64,000 nucleotides of DNA from Symsagittifera roscoffensis. Taxonomy: Eukaryota; Xenacoelomorpha; Acoela; Convolutidae. The stretch's first letter is position 1, and each line of letters opens with the position of its first letter. Shown piece by piece: positions 45,837-58,962 of the stretch. Location of the stretch: positions 186,001 to 250,000 of the forward strand of contig NW_026970820.1 in NCBI RefSeq assembly GCF_963678635.1, in the 5' to 3' direction. Made by a program: the position numbers and the translations under genes. Under the pieces are notes generated by a model. It saw only the letters and a program-made list of their open reading frames with translations, did not search any database and had not been told where the DNA came from.

Positions 45837-48054
45837 CACAATCAGGTACTAGTGGCTTGATTTTGGTTTTTAATATTGTCTGGAACCAAAAGAGAGTGTC
45901 GTCAAGCATCGACGTCATGTGGTCAAGCAAATACGTGGACTTCTACGCATTCCCATTAGCAATGCGCCCTTCGGGCGCAAATGCCAATGCTCAATTAATT
46001 TTGCCTGGTGAAAAAATAAATTAATTAAAAAGTTCTCCTAAACTTTATTTTCAACTACCACCAAAAAACGCAAAGATTTCAAGGTGTAAAACTATCAAAT
46101 TTTGGCCAATACCGGGCTTGCAATGAGACTGATGTTGGCAAAAGTAAAATAGAAAATGAAGAAAATGGAAAGAAAAAAATTGTTGAAAATAAGAACGCAA
46201 CATCAAAAACTTATTTGATCTCCGCTCAAATCATAATTCAGATCAGGCTGATTTCAGATTTTAAGCGTAGAATTTACGGTTACGGCTGCTCCCTCTACAG
46301 GTCCCAGAGGGACCGAGTGAGCATCCTACCTCGATCCAGGTTAACGGATAGTTGTTCTTAATTTTTCACAAAATTTTTTTACACTAATGCTTGTTTTCAA
46401 TTCCTCATGAGAAGCTGTATTAATTTTAAAAAAATTGATTTTATTAATCAATGCTTCCAAGAACAACTGATGTTAGGCGGTTATATTTGCGGTTGTTGAA
46501 AACTAGTATGGGATAATGATGAGAAAAATTGTAAGTTTTCAAATGAATTGAAAAACGTTTTTTTTCCTTTTTTTCTTTTGTAAATCGGTAGAAATGAATC
46601 ATTTTTTTTTAATTTTCCTCGCACCACCTACTGTTCTTAAGTAATGAAGATTCCTTCTCTAGCCGTTTATAACACTTTGGCAGAAAAAACATCAATATGA
46701 TGTAAAATGTTTTAAAAAAGAGAAAAAATTAAAAATTATGTTTTTTTTTAAAAATCAAAAAATTTGTAATTTTCAAAATTGAAAAAAAGTGAATATTAAT
46801 TGCATATTACGATTCAGCGTACCCAACTTAGTGGGTCTAGCATTTTAAATTACCAAAAAATGTTGAAAATTGTAGATTTTATGAAGTTTTCATTTTGGCT
46901 ATTTTTCCTTTTCGCCTCCACTTAAGGCACCTTTGAGCCAACTTGAGAAACTGGAACCTAAACAAGCTATACAGATAGTCTGAATGAGCCATTTTCAGCG
47001 TGATAACACCCCTGGAAGAAAAAAAACTGCAGAAAAGAAAGGGAATTTTGAACTTTAACCTTTTTTCTTCTTCAAATGGCGATACTTAGAATAATTTTTC
47101 AGCTGAAAAGTTCAAAAAAAATCAAAAAATTAAAATTTTGAAAAAATTTGTAAAAAAATCTCATCAGTCTGTTTATTGGAGTCTTCGAGGTTTTGGGAGA
47201 CCTTATCTGGCGGCTAACAACAAGTGGGTCACTTATTTTAAAAATTAGAGAAAGGTCAAAAAAACATGTTTTTTCGGTTTTTTTGACAGAATTCCTAAAG
47301 CGATATCTTGGCTAAAAACAAAAATGAGGGCCTAAAATTAGTACAAACAGTACTCTCACATAAGGTACATTAGGTTGGAAACAAAAAATTGACTCTGACT
47401 CAAAAATCATTTTTTAACTTTATTTCTGAACAAAAAATTGTAAAAAAATCAAAAAGTTAAAATTTTTTTGAAAAAAATGATTGTTTTGAAAAAGTGCCAA
47501 TTTTTAGCTGAAACTTTTCTTTTTAGCTAATAAAGCCAAAGCAATGCCCTTTAAGCTCAAATAAATTAATTAAGCAGATTATATTCAAGTTTTTTCGTTA
47601 AAGGCTTTTATTTTGAAAAGTTAGTCAAAAATGGGTTAAAAAAAGTCAAAAAAATCAAATTTCTCAGATTCAAAAACCTCCACTACCATGATGATTAGTT
47701 CGTTAGATAGGACTGCTGAGATCAATTTAGACGTATTTTCATAAGCATATCAAAATTTTTACTTATTTTTGAGAATTAAGCAAAATAAAAACTTTTCCCA
47801 AATTGGGCAAAAAGCCCAAATTAGCCCAAACACCTGTTAAAAATTGTTGGGTCAAAAAATCACAAAAGAAAACTCCTATTCATTTGACATTTTAGGGCCG
47901 CATGCAAAAAATTAGACCATTCTAACCTGACAATTTCGAGAATCGACTTTTTTGCAAAATTTCTCTATAGTCCATTTGAGGGATATTACTTGTACCGGTG
48001 GGGGCCCCTACCCCACCTCAAAAAATTTTGTAATGCTGGAACGCGGCCACCTAG
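45837..48054 (+). repeat. Unit 26, class F, 2218 bp
   Basis: The tip is CACAATCAGGTACTA followed by GTGGC (45852-45856), which matches its own 3' GCCAC (48046-48050). HP1 is at 45964-45978 and the GGTCCC hairpin at 46300-46314. After HP1 it has AAATAAATTAATTAAAAAG in place of the usual segment, a variant also found in unit 35. Confidence 0.92.
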
Positions 48055-50267
48055 CACCCTCAAGGTCACGTGATTTTTTTTTGTTTTTGGTATTTTCTGA
48101 AACCAAAAGAGAGCATGGTCATGCATCGACATCATGTGCTCAAGCAAATACGTGGACTTGTACGCATTCCCATTCGCAATGCGCCCTTCGGGCGAAAATG
48201 CCAATGCATAATTAATTTTGCCAGGTGACAATTTTTTAAAGAAAAATTCTGATGAATTTTAACTTAAACTACCACCAAAAAACGCAAAGTTTTCAAAGTG
48301 TGAAATAATCAAGTTTTTGCTAATACTGGGCATGCAGAGAGACTGATTTCGGCAAAAATAAAATGGAAAATGAAGGAAATGGAAAGAAAAAAATTGTTCA
48401 AAATAAGAACGCATTATCAAAAACTTATTTGATCTCCGCTAATGTCATAATTCCGATCAGGCTGATTTCAGATTTTAAGCCTAGGGTTTACAGTTACGGC
48501 TGCTCTCTCTACAGGTCCCAGAGGGACCGAGTGAGCATCCTACCTCGATCCAGGATAACGGATAGTTGTTTTTAGTTTTTCACAATTTTTTTTTCACTAA
48601 TGCTTGTTTTCACTTCCTCATTAGAAGCTGTATAAATTTTTAGAAAAACTGATTTTAATAATCAATGCTTCCAAGAACAACTGATGTTAGGCGGTTACAA
48701 ATGCCGTTGGTGAAAAGTAGTAAGGGATAATGATGAGAAAAATTGCAAGATTTCAAATGAATTTAAAAACAGTTTTTTTCTTTTTTTCTTTTGTAAATCG
48801 GGAGAAATGAATCAGTTTTTTTTAGTTTTCCTCGCACCACCCACTGTGATTAAATAATGAAGATTCATGTTCTAGCCGTTAATAACAATTTGGCAGAAAA
48901 AACATCAATATGATGTAAAATGTTTTAAAAAAGAGAAAAATTTAAAAATTATGTTTTTTTTTTAAAAATCAAAAAATTTGTAATTTTCAAAATTGGAAAA
49001 AAGTGAAAATTAATTGCATATTACGATTCAGCGTACCCAACTTAGTGGGTCTAGCATTTTAAATTACCAAAAAATGTTGAAAATTGTAGATTTTATGAAG
49101 TTTTCATTTTGGCTATTTTTCCTTTTCGCCTCCACTTAAGGCACCTTTGAGCCAACTTGAGAAACTGGAACCTAAACAGGCTATACACATAGTCTGAATG
49201 AGCCATTTTCAGCGTGATAACACCCCTGGAAGAAAAAAAACTGCAGAAAAGAAAGGGAATTTTGAACTTTAACCTTTTTTCTTCTTCAAATGGCGATACT
49301 TAGAATAATTTTTCAGCTGAAAAGTTCAAAAAAAATCAAAAAATTCAAATTTTGAAAAATTAGTAAAAAAATCTCATCAGTCTGTTTATTGGAGTCTTCG
49401 AGGTTTTGGGAGACCTTATCTGGCGGCTAACAACAAGTGGGTCACTTATTTTAAAATTTTGAGAAAGGTCAAAAAAACCTGTTTTTACGATTTTTTAGAC
49501 AGAAATCCGAAAGCAATATCTTGGCTTAAAACAAAAACGAGGGCCTAAAAATAGTACAAACAGTACTCCCACATAAAGTACATTAGGTTGGAAAGAAGAA
49601 ATTGACTCTGATTCAAAAATCGTTTTATAACTTTATTTCTGAACAAAAAATTGTAAAAAAATCAAAAACTGAAAAATTTTCTGAAAAAAAATGATTGTTT
49701 TGAAAAAGTGCCAATTTTCAGCTGAAACTTTTCATTTTAGCTAAAAAAGCCAGAGCAAGGCCCTTTAAGCTCAAATAAATTAATTCAGCAAATTATTTTC
49801 AAGTTTTTTCGTTAAAGGCTTTTATTTTGAAAAAGTATTCAAAAATGGGTAAAAAAAAGTCAAAAAAATCAATTTTCTCAGATTCAAAAACCTCCACCAC
49901 CATGATGATTAGTTCGCTAGGTAGCACTGCTGAAACCAATTTAGACGTATTTTCATAATTATATCAAAATTTTTATTTATTTTTGAGAATTAAGCAAAAT
50001 AAAAACTTTTCCCAAATTGGGCAAAAAGCCCAAATTAGCCCAAACACCTGTTAAAAATTGTTGGGTCGAAAAATCACAAAAGGAAACCCCTATTCGTTTG
50101 ACATTTTAGGGCCGCATGCAAAAAATTAGACCAATCTAACCTGACAATTTCGAGAATCGACTTTTTTGTCAAAATTCTCTAAAGACCAATTTAGGGAGAT
50201 TACTTGTACCGGTGGGGGCCCTACCCCACCTAAAAAATTTTTGAAATGTTGGAACGCGGCCACCTAG
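48055..50267 (+). repeat. Unit 27, class F, 2213 bp
   Basis: The tip is CACCCTCAAG followed by GTCACGTGAT. HP1 at 48181-48195 ends GGGCGA, losing the closing pair. The GGTCCC hairpin is at 48514-48528. The stretch near 49110-49260 (CCTTTTCGCC, CACCCCTGGAAG) matches unit 26. Confidence 0.92.
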
Positions 50268-52470
50268 CACCCTCAAGGTCACGTGACTTACTTTTGTTTT
50301 TGGTATTTTCTGAAACCAAAACAATAAGGTCATGCGCCAATATCATGGCCTCAAGCAAAGACGTCGGACTCTACGCATTCACATTAGCCTTGCGCCATTC
50401 GGGCGCAAATGCCAATGCTCAATTAATTTTGCCAGGTGAAAATTTTTCAAAGGAAAATGCTGATAAATTTTAACTGAAACTACCACCAAAAAAAACCAAA
50501 GATATCAAAGTGTGAAACAATCAAGTTTTTGCTAATACCGGGCATGCAGTGAGACTGATTTCGGCAAAAATAAAATGGAAAATGAAGGAAATGGAAAGAA
50601 AAAAATTGTTCAAAATAAGAACGCAACTTCAAAAACTTATTTGATCTCCGCTAATGTCATAATTCCGATCAGGCTGATTTCAGATTTTAAGCGTCGAATT
50701 TACGGTTACGGCTGCTCCCTCTACAGGTCCCAGAGGGACCGAGTGAGCATCCTACCTCGATCCAGGATAACGGATAGTTGTTTTCAATTTTTCACAAAGT
50801 TTTTTTCACTAATGCTTGTTTTCAATTCCTCATGAGAAGCTGTATAATTTTTTAAAAAATTAATTTTATTAATCAATGCTTCCAAGAACAACTGTTGTTA
50901 GGGGGTTACAAATGCGGTTGGTGAAAACTAGTAAGGGATAATGATGAGAAAAATTGTAAGTTTTCAAATGAATTTAAAAACAGTTTTTTTCTTTTTTCTT
51001 TTGTAAATCGGGAGAAATGAATCACTTTTTTTTGTTTTCCTCGCACCACTCACTGTTCTTAAGTAATGAAGATTCCTGTTCTAGCCGTTTATTACACTTT
51101 GGCAGAAACAACATCAATAGATGTAAAATGTTTAAAAAAAAAAATTAAAAATTATGTTTTTTTTTAAAAAAGTCAAAAATTTGTAATTTTCAAAATTGAA
51201 AAAAAGTGAAAATTAATTGCGTATTACGATTCAGCGTACCCAACTTAGTGGGTCTAGCATTTTAAATTACCAAAAAATGTTGAAAATTGTAGATTTTATG
51301 AAGTTTTCATTCTGGCTATGTTTCCTTGTCGCCTCCACTTAAGGCACCTTTGAGCCAACTTGAGAAACTGGAACCTAAACAAGCTAAGCAGATAGTCTGA
51401 ATGAGCCATTTTTAGCTTGATAACACGCCTGGAAGAAAAAAAAATCCAGAAAAGAAAGAAAATTTTGAACTTTAACCTTTTTTTCTTCTTCAAATGGCGA
51501 TACTTAGAATAATTTTTCAGCTGAAAAGTTCAAAAAAAATCGAAAAATTCGAATTTTGAAAAATTTTTAAAAAAATCTCATCACTCTGTTTATTGGAGTC
51601 TTCGAGGTTTTTGGAGACCTTATCTGGCGACTAACAACAAGTGGATCACTTATTTTAAAATTTTGAGAAAGGTCAAAAAAACATGTTTTTTCGACTTTTT
51701 TCACAGAATTCCGAAAGCAATATCTTGGCTAAAAACAAGAATGAGGGCCTAAAATTAGTACAAACAGTACTCCCACATAAGGTATATTAGGGTGGAAACA
51801 AAAAATTTACTCTGACTCAATAATCGTTTTTTAACTTTATTTCTGAACAAGAAATTGAAAAGAAATCAAAAACTTAAAATTTTTTTGAAAAAAATGATTT
51901 TTTTTTAAAAGTGCCAATTTTTAGCTGAAACTTTTCATTTTAGCTAAGAAAACCAGAGCAATGCCCTTTAAGCTCAATTAAATTAATATAGCAAATTGTT
52001 TTCAAGTTTTTTCGTTAAAAGCTTTCATTTTGAAAGAGTAGTCAAAATTGGGTAAAAAAAAGTCAAAAAAATCAATTTTCTCTGATTCAAAAACCTCCAC
52101 CACCATGATAATTAGTTCGTTAGATAGGACTCCTAAGATCAATTTAGACTTACTTTCATAAAAATATCAAAATTTTTACTTATTTTTGAGAATTAAGCAA
52201 AATAAAAATTTTTCCCAAATTGGGCAAAAAGCCCAAATTAGCCCAAACACCTGTTAAAAATTGTTGGGTCAAAAAATCACAAAAGGAAACCCCTATTCGT
52301 TTGACATTTTAGGGCCGCATGCAAAAAATTAGACCAATCTAACCTGACAATTTCGAGAATCAACTTTTTTGTCAAAATTCTCTAAAGACCAATTTAGGGA
52401 GATTACTTGTACCGGTGGGGGCCCTACCCCACCTAAAAAATTTTTGAAATGCTGGAACGCGGCCACCTAG
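50268..52470 (+). repeat. Unit 28, class F, 2203 bp
   Basis: The tip is CACCCTCAAG followed by GTCACGTGAC (50278-50287). The segment from about 50320 to 50410 is more diverged than in its neighbours, and HP1 at 50392-50406 reads GCGCCA, breaking the pair next to the loop. The GGTCCC hairpin is at 50726-50740. The 3' two thirds match unit 24. Confidence 0.92.
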
Positions 52471-54099
52471 TTGTCACTGTGGCCCCGCTGTATTCTTGAC
52501 TTTTGAGGAGAAGGTTCCGCGGGGGGCGGAGCAGGGGAACGCTTAACGCACTCGCAAAAGGAGCACCCTTCGGGTGCTCTTTTTTGCTCGAAAGTTTTCT
52601 GAAACGGTATCTGATGAACTTTGTCAGGTGTCACAAAAGCAACAACACAAAACGTTCTGTATGTGATTAGAAAAGGTCAAAAAAAATTTCTCATACTTTC
52701 AATGACTGAATCTACACCTGATCAGTCTCTAGAGAACTCTAAACCAAAGTAACTTTTGTTTTTTAGTGATTCATGAAGAGGACCGTTCCAACGAAAACAA
52801 GTTTTCGGAAACAGTCCTCAGATTTTTTTTCGAGCCCATTGTCAAGTACGTGAACTTTCAATTGTGAATTATAGCTGAATTGGACTTGGAATTTGTCCCA
52901 AAAAGGTTAAGTTTGTCTCAAATTGATTAGAAGCAAAAGAAAAAAAAACATTGTTTTTTTATTTGGAAAAAAAAAGTTGAGTCAAAAACGTGAAAAAATC
53001 CTTTTATCAAAAGTCATAAAAAGTAACTCCAATTTTCTTAAAGCACAAGGCTACAATATAAGAACCTGTTTAGGAGGTTTCCATGACCAAAGCCGTAAAA
53101 TTTCCATATTTAGAGAAAAGGCAAAAAAAAACAACTTTTTGGTTAACTCAAAAAGGTAGATAAATCGGGTAAAGTCGTCTTCAAACCTGTAGGATCGAAC
53201 GTGATCTAAATAGGGTACATATGTAGTGTCCTTGTTAGGTCGCATGCAAAAAACTAGAACAGTTTTGTTGGCCACTTCCGAAATTAAGACTTTTTTTTCG
53301 AAATTTGGCCATTTTTATTTGTAGTAAAATAGTAGTAAAATAGCCGAGAAAAAAAACTGTAAAAACCAAAATTTTTATCCAATTTTGACGTTTAAATACT
53401 CTATATCTATTAAAATGTCTATGGCAAGCTCAAATAAGCCATCAAAATACATTTTTTCTCACTTTTTAAAATTTTTGTTTTTTTGATGTACAATGTTGAG
53501 TCAGAAACGTGAAAAATCAATTTTTTTCAAAAAGTCAAAATAAAGTGTTCCAATCAATTTGTTTCACTAAAACACACTTTATGAACCTGTTCAGAATGGC
53601 TTTTTGGGTTAAAGCCGAAAATTCACCCATTTTGAGAAAAGTGGAAAAAACACCTTTTTAGTTAAAAAAAAACCATCATTTTTGTTGCAGTTTTTGAAAA
53701 AAATCAAATTTTTGAGAAAAAAAATTTTTCTCAAACTTTTATATTTAGGCTCCCCAAACAGTCTTCTTTCATCCATTCCTTGTCAATATACCCCATTTTT
53801 TGAACCAAAACAGAGTTAATATGTAATTTTTATCAAAAATCGTGTTTTTTACCATTTTTGCCCCCCATTTCCCTCTATAAGTCAACACATAACAAAATTT
53901 TGGCAAAACGGGGCAAAAGTGTATCCTTAGAATTTCAATACGGGGCCGCATGCAAAAAATTAGGGAATTCTGACCTCCAGTTTTCGAGAACACGACTTAT
54001 TCTGCACGAAAGGTAATATAGGTAAATGTTCTTTCGAACCGACGGGGCCCCTTCCCCTGTCTCTACTGAACGCCAAAGCCGGACGCGGCGGCCACCTAG
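52471..54099 (+). repeat. Unit 29, class B, 1629 bp
   Basis: A near twin of unit 32, 4.9 kb downstream, and closely related to unit 3. HP1 is at 52561-52579 and HP2 at 52778-52819. Variants shared with unit 32 include the CATATGTAGTG context and ATATGTAATTTTTATC near the 3' end. Confidence 0.93.
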
Positions 54100-55701
54100 A
54101 GGTTTTTGTGGCCCCGCTAAATCAGTGACTCTAGACAAGTAGGTTCCGCGAGAGGGGGGGAGCTAGAGCAGGGGAACGCTAAACGCACTCGCAAAAAGGA
54201 GCACCCTCCGGGTGCTCTTTTTTTGCTCGAAAGTCTTGTGAAACGATTTGGATCTGTAAGTATTGGTAGCAGTTACACAAAAAATTTTCTGCATCTTTGT
54301 GCTTATAGTCACAAGTGGTTTTCGACAGCTTCTTTAAAACAAGTTTGACATGATCTATCTCTAAATTAGCCTAAATAAAGAGATTTTAGTTTTTTCAATG
54401 ATTCTTGAAGAGGACTGTCTCAACGAAAACAAGTTTTCGGAAACAGTCCTGGTGACTTAGTTTTGATCTCATTTTTGGGTCTATTGACTTCCATTTAGGA
54501 TTAGTAGGCTAACGGAACCTATATTATGTCCTAAAAAGATTGAGTTTGTGTCAAAAAGTTAAAAAGCAAGAGAAAAAAAAACATTTAAAAAATTTTAAAA
54601 ATTTCAAAAATTTAAAAAATTGGAAAAATTGTTCCAAAACACTTGATTTTTTGTTTTGTCATAAAATAACAAGAAACTGACGTAAAATGAACTTTCAATA
54701 GTCTATTTTGACTAGTTTTCACGATTCAAGCACATTTAAACTTAATAACAACATTCAAAAACTCACTGGAAAAGTTGTTTTTCGGCAAACGCCCTTTTTG
54801 ACCACACCTACGAAATCCATAACTTTTTATCTAACAAATATAGAGACTTCGGGTTTTTTGTATTGTATTAAGCATCCTCGAGTCTACCTGTCGCGTGCTA
54901 AAATGAACAATTTTTCTCTTTAATTTATCCCGCCATTTCGAAATAGGGCGGTTTTTGGCAATTTTTTGTCCTTTTTAGTCAAAAAAGTCAAATTTACAGA
55001 CATCTGTCAAAAAAACTGTTATCACATGATAAAGGCAGATGGCCTTTGCAAATCAAATAAGGTCCTGAGTGAGAACAAAATTGCCCTCTAATTGTCCGTG
55101 GGGGGAGGAAATCGAAAATTTTCGTTTTTGGCGGGAAAATTTGAACTTTTTCACAAAAACATTTACTCTGCAGACAACGGCCATAGACTAATGTTGGCCT
55201 AGCACACATTTTTTGCTTTCATAACTAGGGTCGATTTCTGCCGGGAACATTGATTTTTCAAAAAAATGACCAAAATTTTTGTTGCATTTTTTCAAAAAAA
55301 TCAAATTTTTGACAAAAATCAAAATTCCAAACCCTACATATTTAAGCTCCCCAAACAGTCTACTTTAATCCATTCCCCATCAATATACCCCATTTTCTCA
55401 ACCAAAATTGAGTTATTGATTCATTTTCAAGGAAAAACGTGATTTTTCAAATTTTTCACACCCAAAAGCGTCTGACACACCCCGAAGGACCACTTTATTT
55501 TCCCAACAGCCCCCATTTTTGTCAGTTTTGTACCAATAGGGGGTTGCATGCCAAAAGTTAGCCAATTCGTACCTGCCATTTTCTAGATCTCGTATAATTC
55601 TGAGCTTTTTAACAATAGGTTAACGTAAAGATTTACGAAACGGCCAGGGACCCTACCCTCGGCCTAAATGAATAGAGAAGCCCACGCGGACGCCCACCTA
55701 G
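54100..55701 (+). repeat. Unit 30, class C, 1602 bp
   Basis: The tip is AGGTTTTT. A 7-G run is at 54154-54160, HP1 with loop TCC at 54199-54217 and HP2 at 54412-54449. Nearly identical to unit 19. Confidence 0.93.
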
Positions 55702-57331
55702 TTGTCACTGTGGCCCCGCTAATTTAGTGACTTTTGACGAGTGGGTTCCGCGGGGGGCGGAGCAGGGGAACGCTTAACGCACTCGCAAAAGGAGCACCCT
55801 TCGGGTGCTCTTTTTTGCTCGAAAGTTTTCTGAAACGGTATCTGATGAACTTTGTAAGGTGTCACAAAAGCAACAACACAAAACATTCTGTATGTGATTA
55901 GAAAAGATCGAAAAAGATTTCTCATACTTTCAATGACTGAATCTACACCTGATCAGTCTCTAGAGAACTCTAAACCAAAGTAACTTATGTTTTTCAGTGA
56001 TTCATGAAGAGGACCGTTCCAACGAAAACAAGTTTTCGGAAACAGTCCTCATATTTTTTTTCGAAGCCATTGTCAAGTACGTGGACTTTCAATTGTGACT
56101 AATAGCTGAATTAGACATGGAATTTGTCCCAAAGAGGTTAAGTTTGTCTCAAATTGATTAGAAGCAAAAGAAAAAATAAAAAAAATTTTTATTTGGAAAA
56201 AAAAGTTGAGACAGAAACGTAAAAAAACCCATTTTTCAAAAGTCATTAAAAGTAGCTCCAATTGGCTTAAATCACTAGACTACAATATATGAACCTGTTC
56301 AGAATGGTTTTCAAGACCAAAGCCGTAAAATTTCCATATTTAGAGAAAAGGCAAAAAAAAAACAACTTTTTGGTTAACTCAAAAAGGTAGATAAATCGGG
56401 TAAAGTCGTCTTCAAACATATAGGAGCGAGAAGTGATCTAAATAGGGTATATATGTAGTGTCCTTGTTAGGTCGCATGCAAAAAAGTAGAACAGTTTTGT
56501 TGGCCACTTCCGAAATTAAGACTTTTTTTTCGAAATTTGGCCATTTTTTTTTGTAGTAAAATAGTAGTAAAATAGCCGAGAAAAAAAATTGTAAAAACCA
56601 TAATTTTTATTGAATTTTGACGTTTAAATACTCTATACCTACTAAAATGTCTATGGCAAGCTCAAATAAGCCATCAAAATTCATTTTTTCTCACTTTTTA
56701 AAATTTTTGTTTTTTTGATATACAATGTTGAGTCAGAAACGTAAAAAATCAATTTTTTTCAAAAAGTCAAAATAAAGTGTTCCAATCAATTTGTTTCACT
56801 AAAACACACTTCATGAACCTGTTCAGAATGTGTTTTTGGGTTAGAGCCGAAAATTCACCCATTTTGAGAAAAGTGGAAAAAACACCTTTTTAGTTACAAA
56901 AAAACCATCATTTTTGTTGCAGTTTTTGAAAAAACTCAAATTCTTGAGAGAAAAATTTTTTCTCAAACCTTTATCTTTAGGCTCCCCAAACAGTCTACTT
57001 TCATCCATTTCTTGTCAATATACCCCATTTTCTCAACCAAAACAGAGTTAATAGGTGATTTTTATCTAAAAACGTGTTTTTTACCATTTTTGCCCCCCAT
57101 TTCCCTCTATAAGTCAACACATAACAAAATTTTGGCAAAACGGGGCAAAAGTGTATCCTTAGAATTTCAATACGGGGCTGCATGCAAAAAATTAGGGAAT
57201 TCTGACCTCCAGTTTTCGAGAACACGACTTATTCTGCATGAAAAGGGTAAAAGGTAAATGTTCCTTCGAACCGACGGGGCCCCTTCCCCTGTCTCTGCTG
57301 AACGCCATAGCCGGACGCGGCGGCCACCTAG
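55702..57331 (+). repeat. Unit 31, class B, 1630 bp
   Basis: The first ~700 bp follow unit 4 closely (AGTGACTTTTGACGAGTGGG, CGAAGCC). The middle then differs (CATATAGGAGCGAG instead of CCTATAGGATTGAG), and the last part matches unit 21. HP1 is at 55792-55810 and HP2 at 56009-56050. Confidence 0.92.
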
Positions 57332-58962
57332 TTGTCACTGTGGCCCCGCTGTATTCTTGACTTTTGAGGAGAAGGTTCCGCGGGGGGCGGAGCAGGGGAA
57401 CGCTTAACGCACTCGCAAAAGGAGCACCCTTCGGGTGCTCTTTTTTGCTCGAAAGTTTTCTGAAACGGTATCTGATGAACTTTGTCAGGTGTCACAAAAG
57501 CAACAACACAAAACGTTCTGTATGTGATTAGAAAAGGTCAAAAAAAATTTCTCATACTTTCAATGACTGAATCTACACCTGATCAGTCTCTAGAGAACTC
57601 TAAACCAAAGTAACTTTTGTTTTTTAGTGATTCATGAAGAGGACCGTTCCAACGAAAACAAGTTTTCGGAAACAGTCCTCAGATTTTTTTTCGAGCCCAT
57701 TGTCAAGTACGTGAACTTTCAATTGTGAATTATAGCTGAATTGGACTTGGAATTTGTCCCAAAAAGGTTAAGTTTGTCTCAAATTGATTAGAAGCAAAAG
57801 AAAAAAAAACATTGTTTTTTTATTTGGAAAAAAAAAGTTGAGTCAAAAACGTGAAAAAATCCTTTTATCAAAAGTCATAAAAAGTAACTCCAATTTTCTT
57901 AAAGCACAAGGCTACAATATAAGAACCTGTTTAGGAGGTTTCCATGACCAAAGCCGTAAAATTTCCATATTTAGAGAAAAGGCAAAAAAAAAACAACTTT
58001 TTGGTTAACTCAAAAAGGTAGATAAATCGGGTAAAGTCGTCTTCAAACCTGTAGGATCGAAACGTGATCTAAATAGGGTACATATGTAGTGTCCTTGTTA
58101 GGTCGCATGCAAAAAACTAGAACAGTTTTGTTGGCCACTTCCGAAATTAAGACTTTTTTTTCGAAATTTGGCCATTTTTATTTGTAGTAAAATAGTAGTA
58201 AAATAGCCGAGAAAAAAAACTGTAAAAACCAAAATTTTTATCCAATTTTGACGTTTAAATACTCTATACCTATTAAAATGTCTATGGCAAGCTCAAATAA
58301 GCCATCAAAATTCATTTTTTCTCACTTTTTAAAATTTTTGTTTTTTTGATGTACAATGTTGAGTCAGAAACGTGAAAAATCAATTTTTTTCAAAAAGTCA
58401 AAATAAAGTGTTCCAATCAATTTGTTTCACTAAAACACACTTTATGAGCCTGTTCAGAATGTGTTTTTGGGTTAAAGCCGAAAATTCACCCATTTTGAGA
58501 AAAGTGGAAAAAACACCTTTTTAGTTAAAAAAAAACCATCATTTTTGTTGCAGTTTTTGAAAAAAATCAAATTTTTGAGAAAAAAAATTTTTCTCAAACT
58601 TTTATATTTAGGCTCCCCAAACAGTCTTCTTTCATCCATTCCTTGTCAATATACCCCATTTTTTGAACCAAAACAGAGTTAATATGTAATTTTTATCAAA
58701 AATCGTGTTTTTTACCATTTTTGCCCCCCATTTCCCTCTATAAGTCAACACATAACAAAATTTTGGCAAAACGGGGCAAAAGTGTATCCTTAGAATTTGA
58801 ATACGGGGCCGCATGCAAAAAATTAGGGAATTCTGACCTCCAGTTTTCGAGAACACGACTTATTCTGCACGAAAGGTAATATAGGTAAATGTTCTTTCGA
58901 ACCGACGGGGCCCCTTCCCCTGTCTCTACTGAACGCCAAAGCCGGACGCGGCGGCCACCTAG
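57332..58962 (+). repeat. Unit 32, class B, 1631 bp
   Basis: A near twin of unit 29. HP1 is at 57422-57440 and HP2 at 57639-57680. Like unit 29 it is followed by a unit with a class C 5' half, so the unit 29-30 order is echoed by units 32-33. Confidence 0.93.

Noticed and set aside
50575-50835. A 70-86-codon frame recurring in class F units
   Set aside because: It spans the GGTCCC hairpin, is interrupted in units 24 and 26, and looks like a by-product of repeat homogeneity; weak candidate only.
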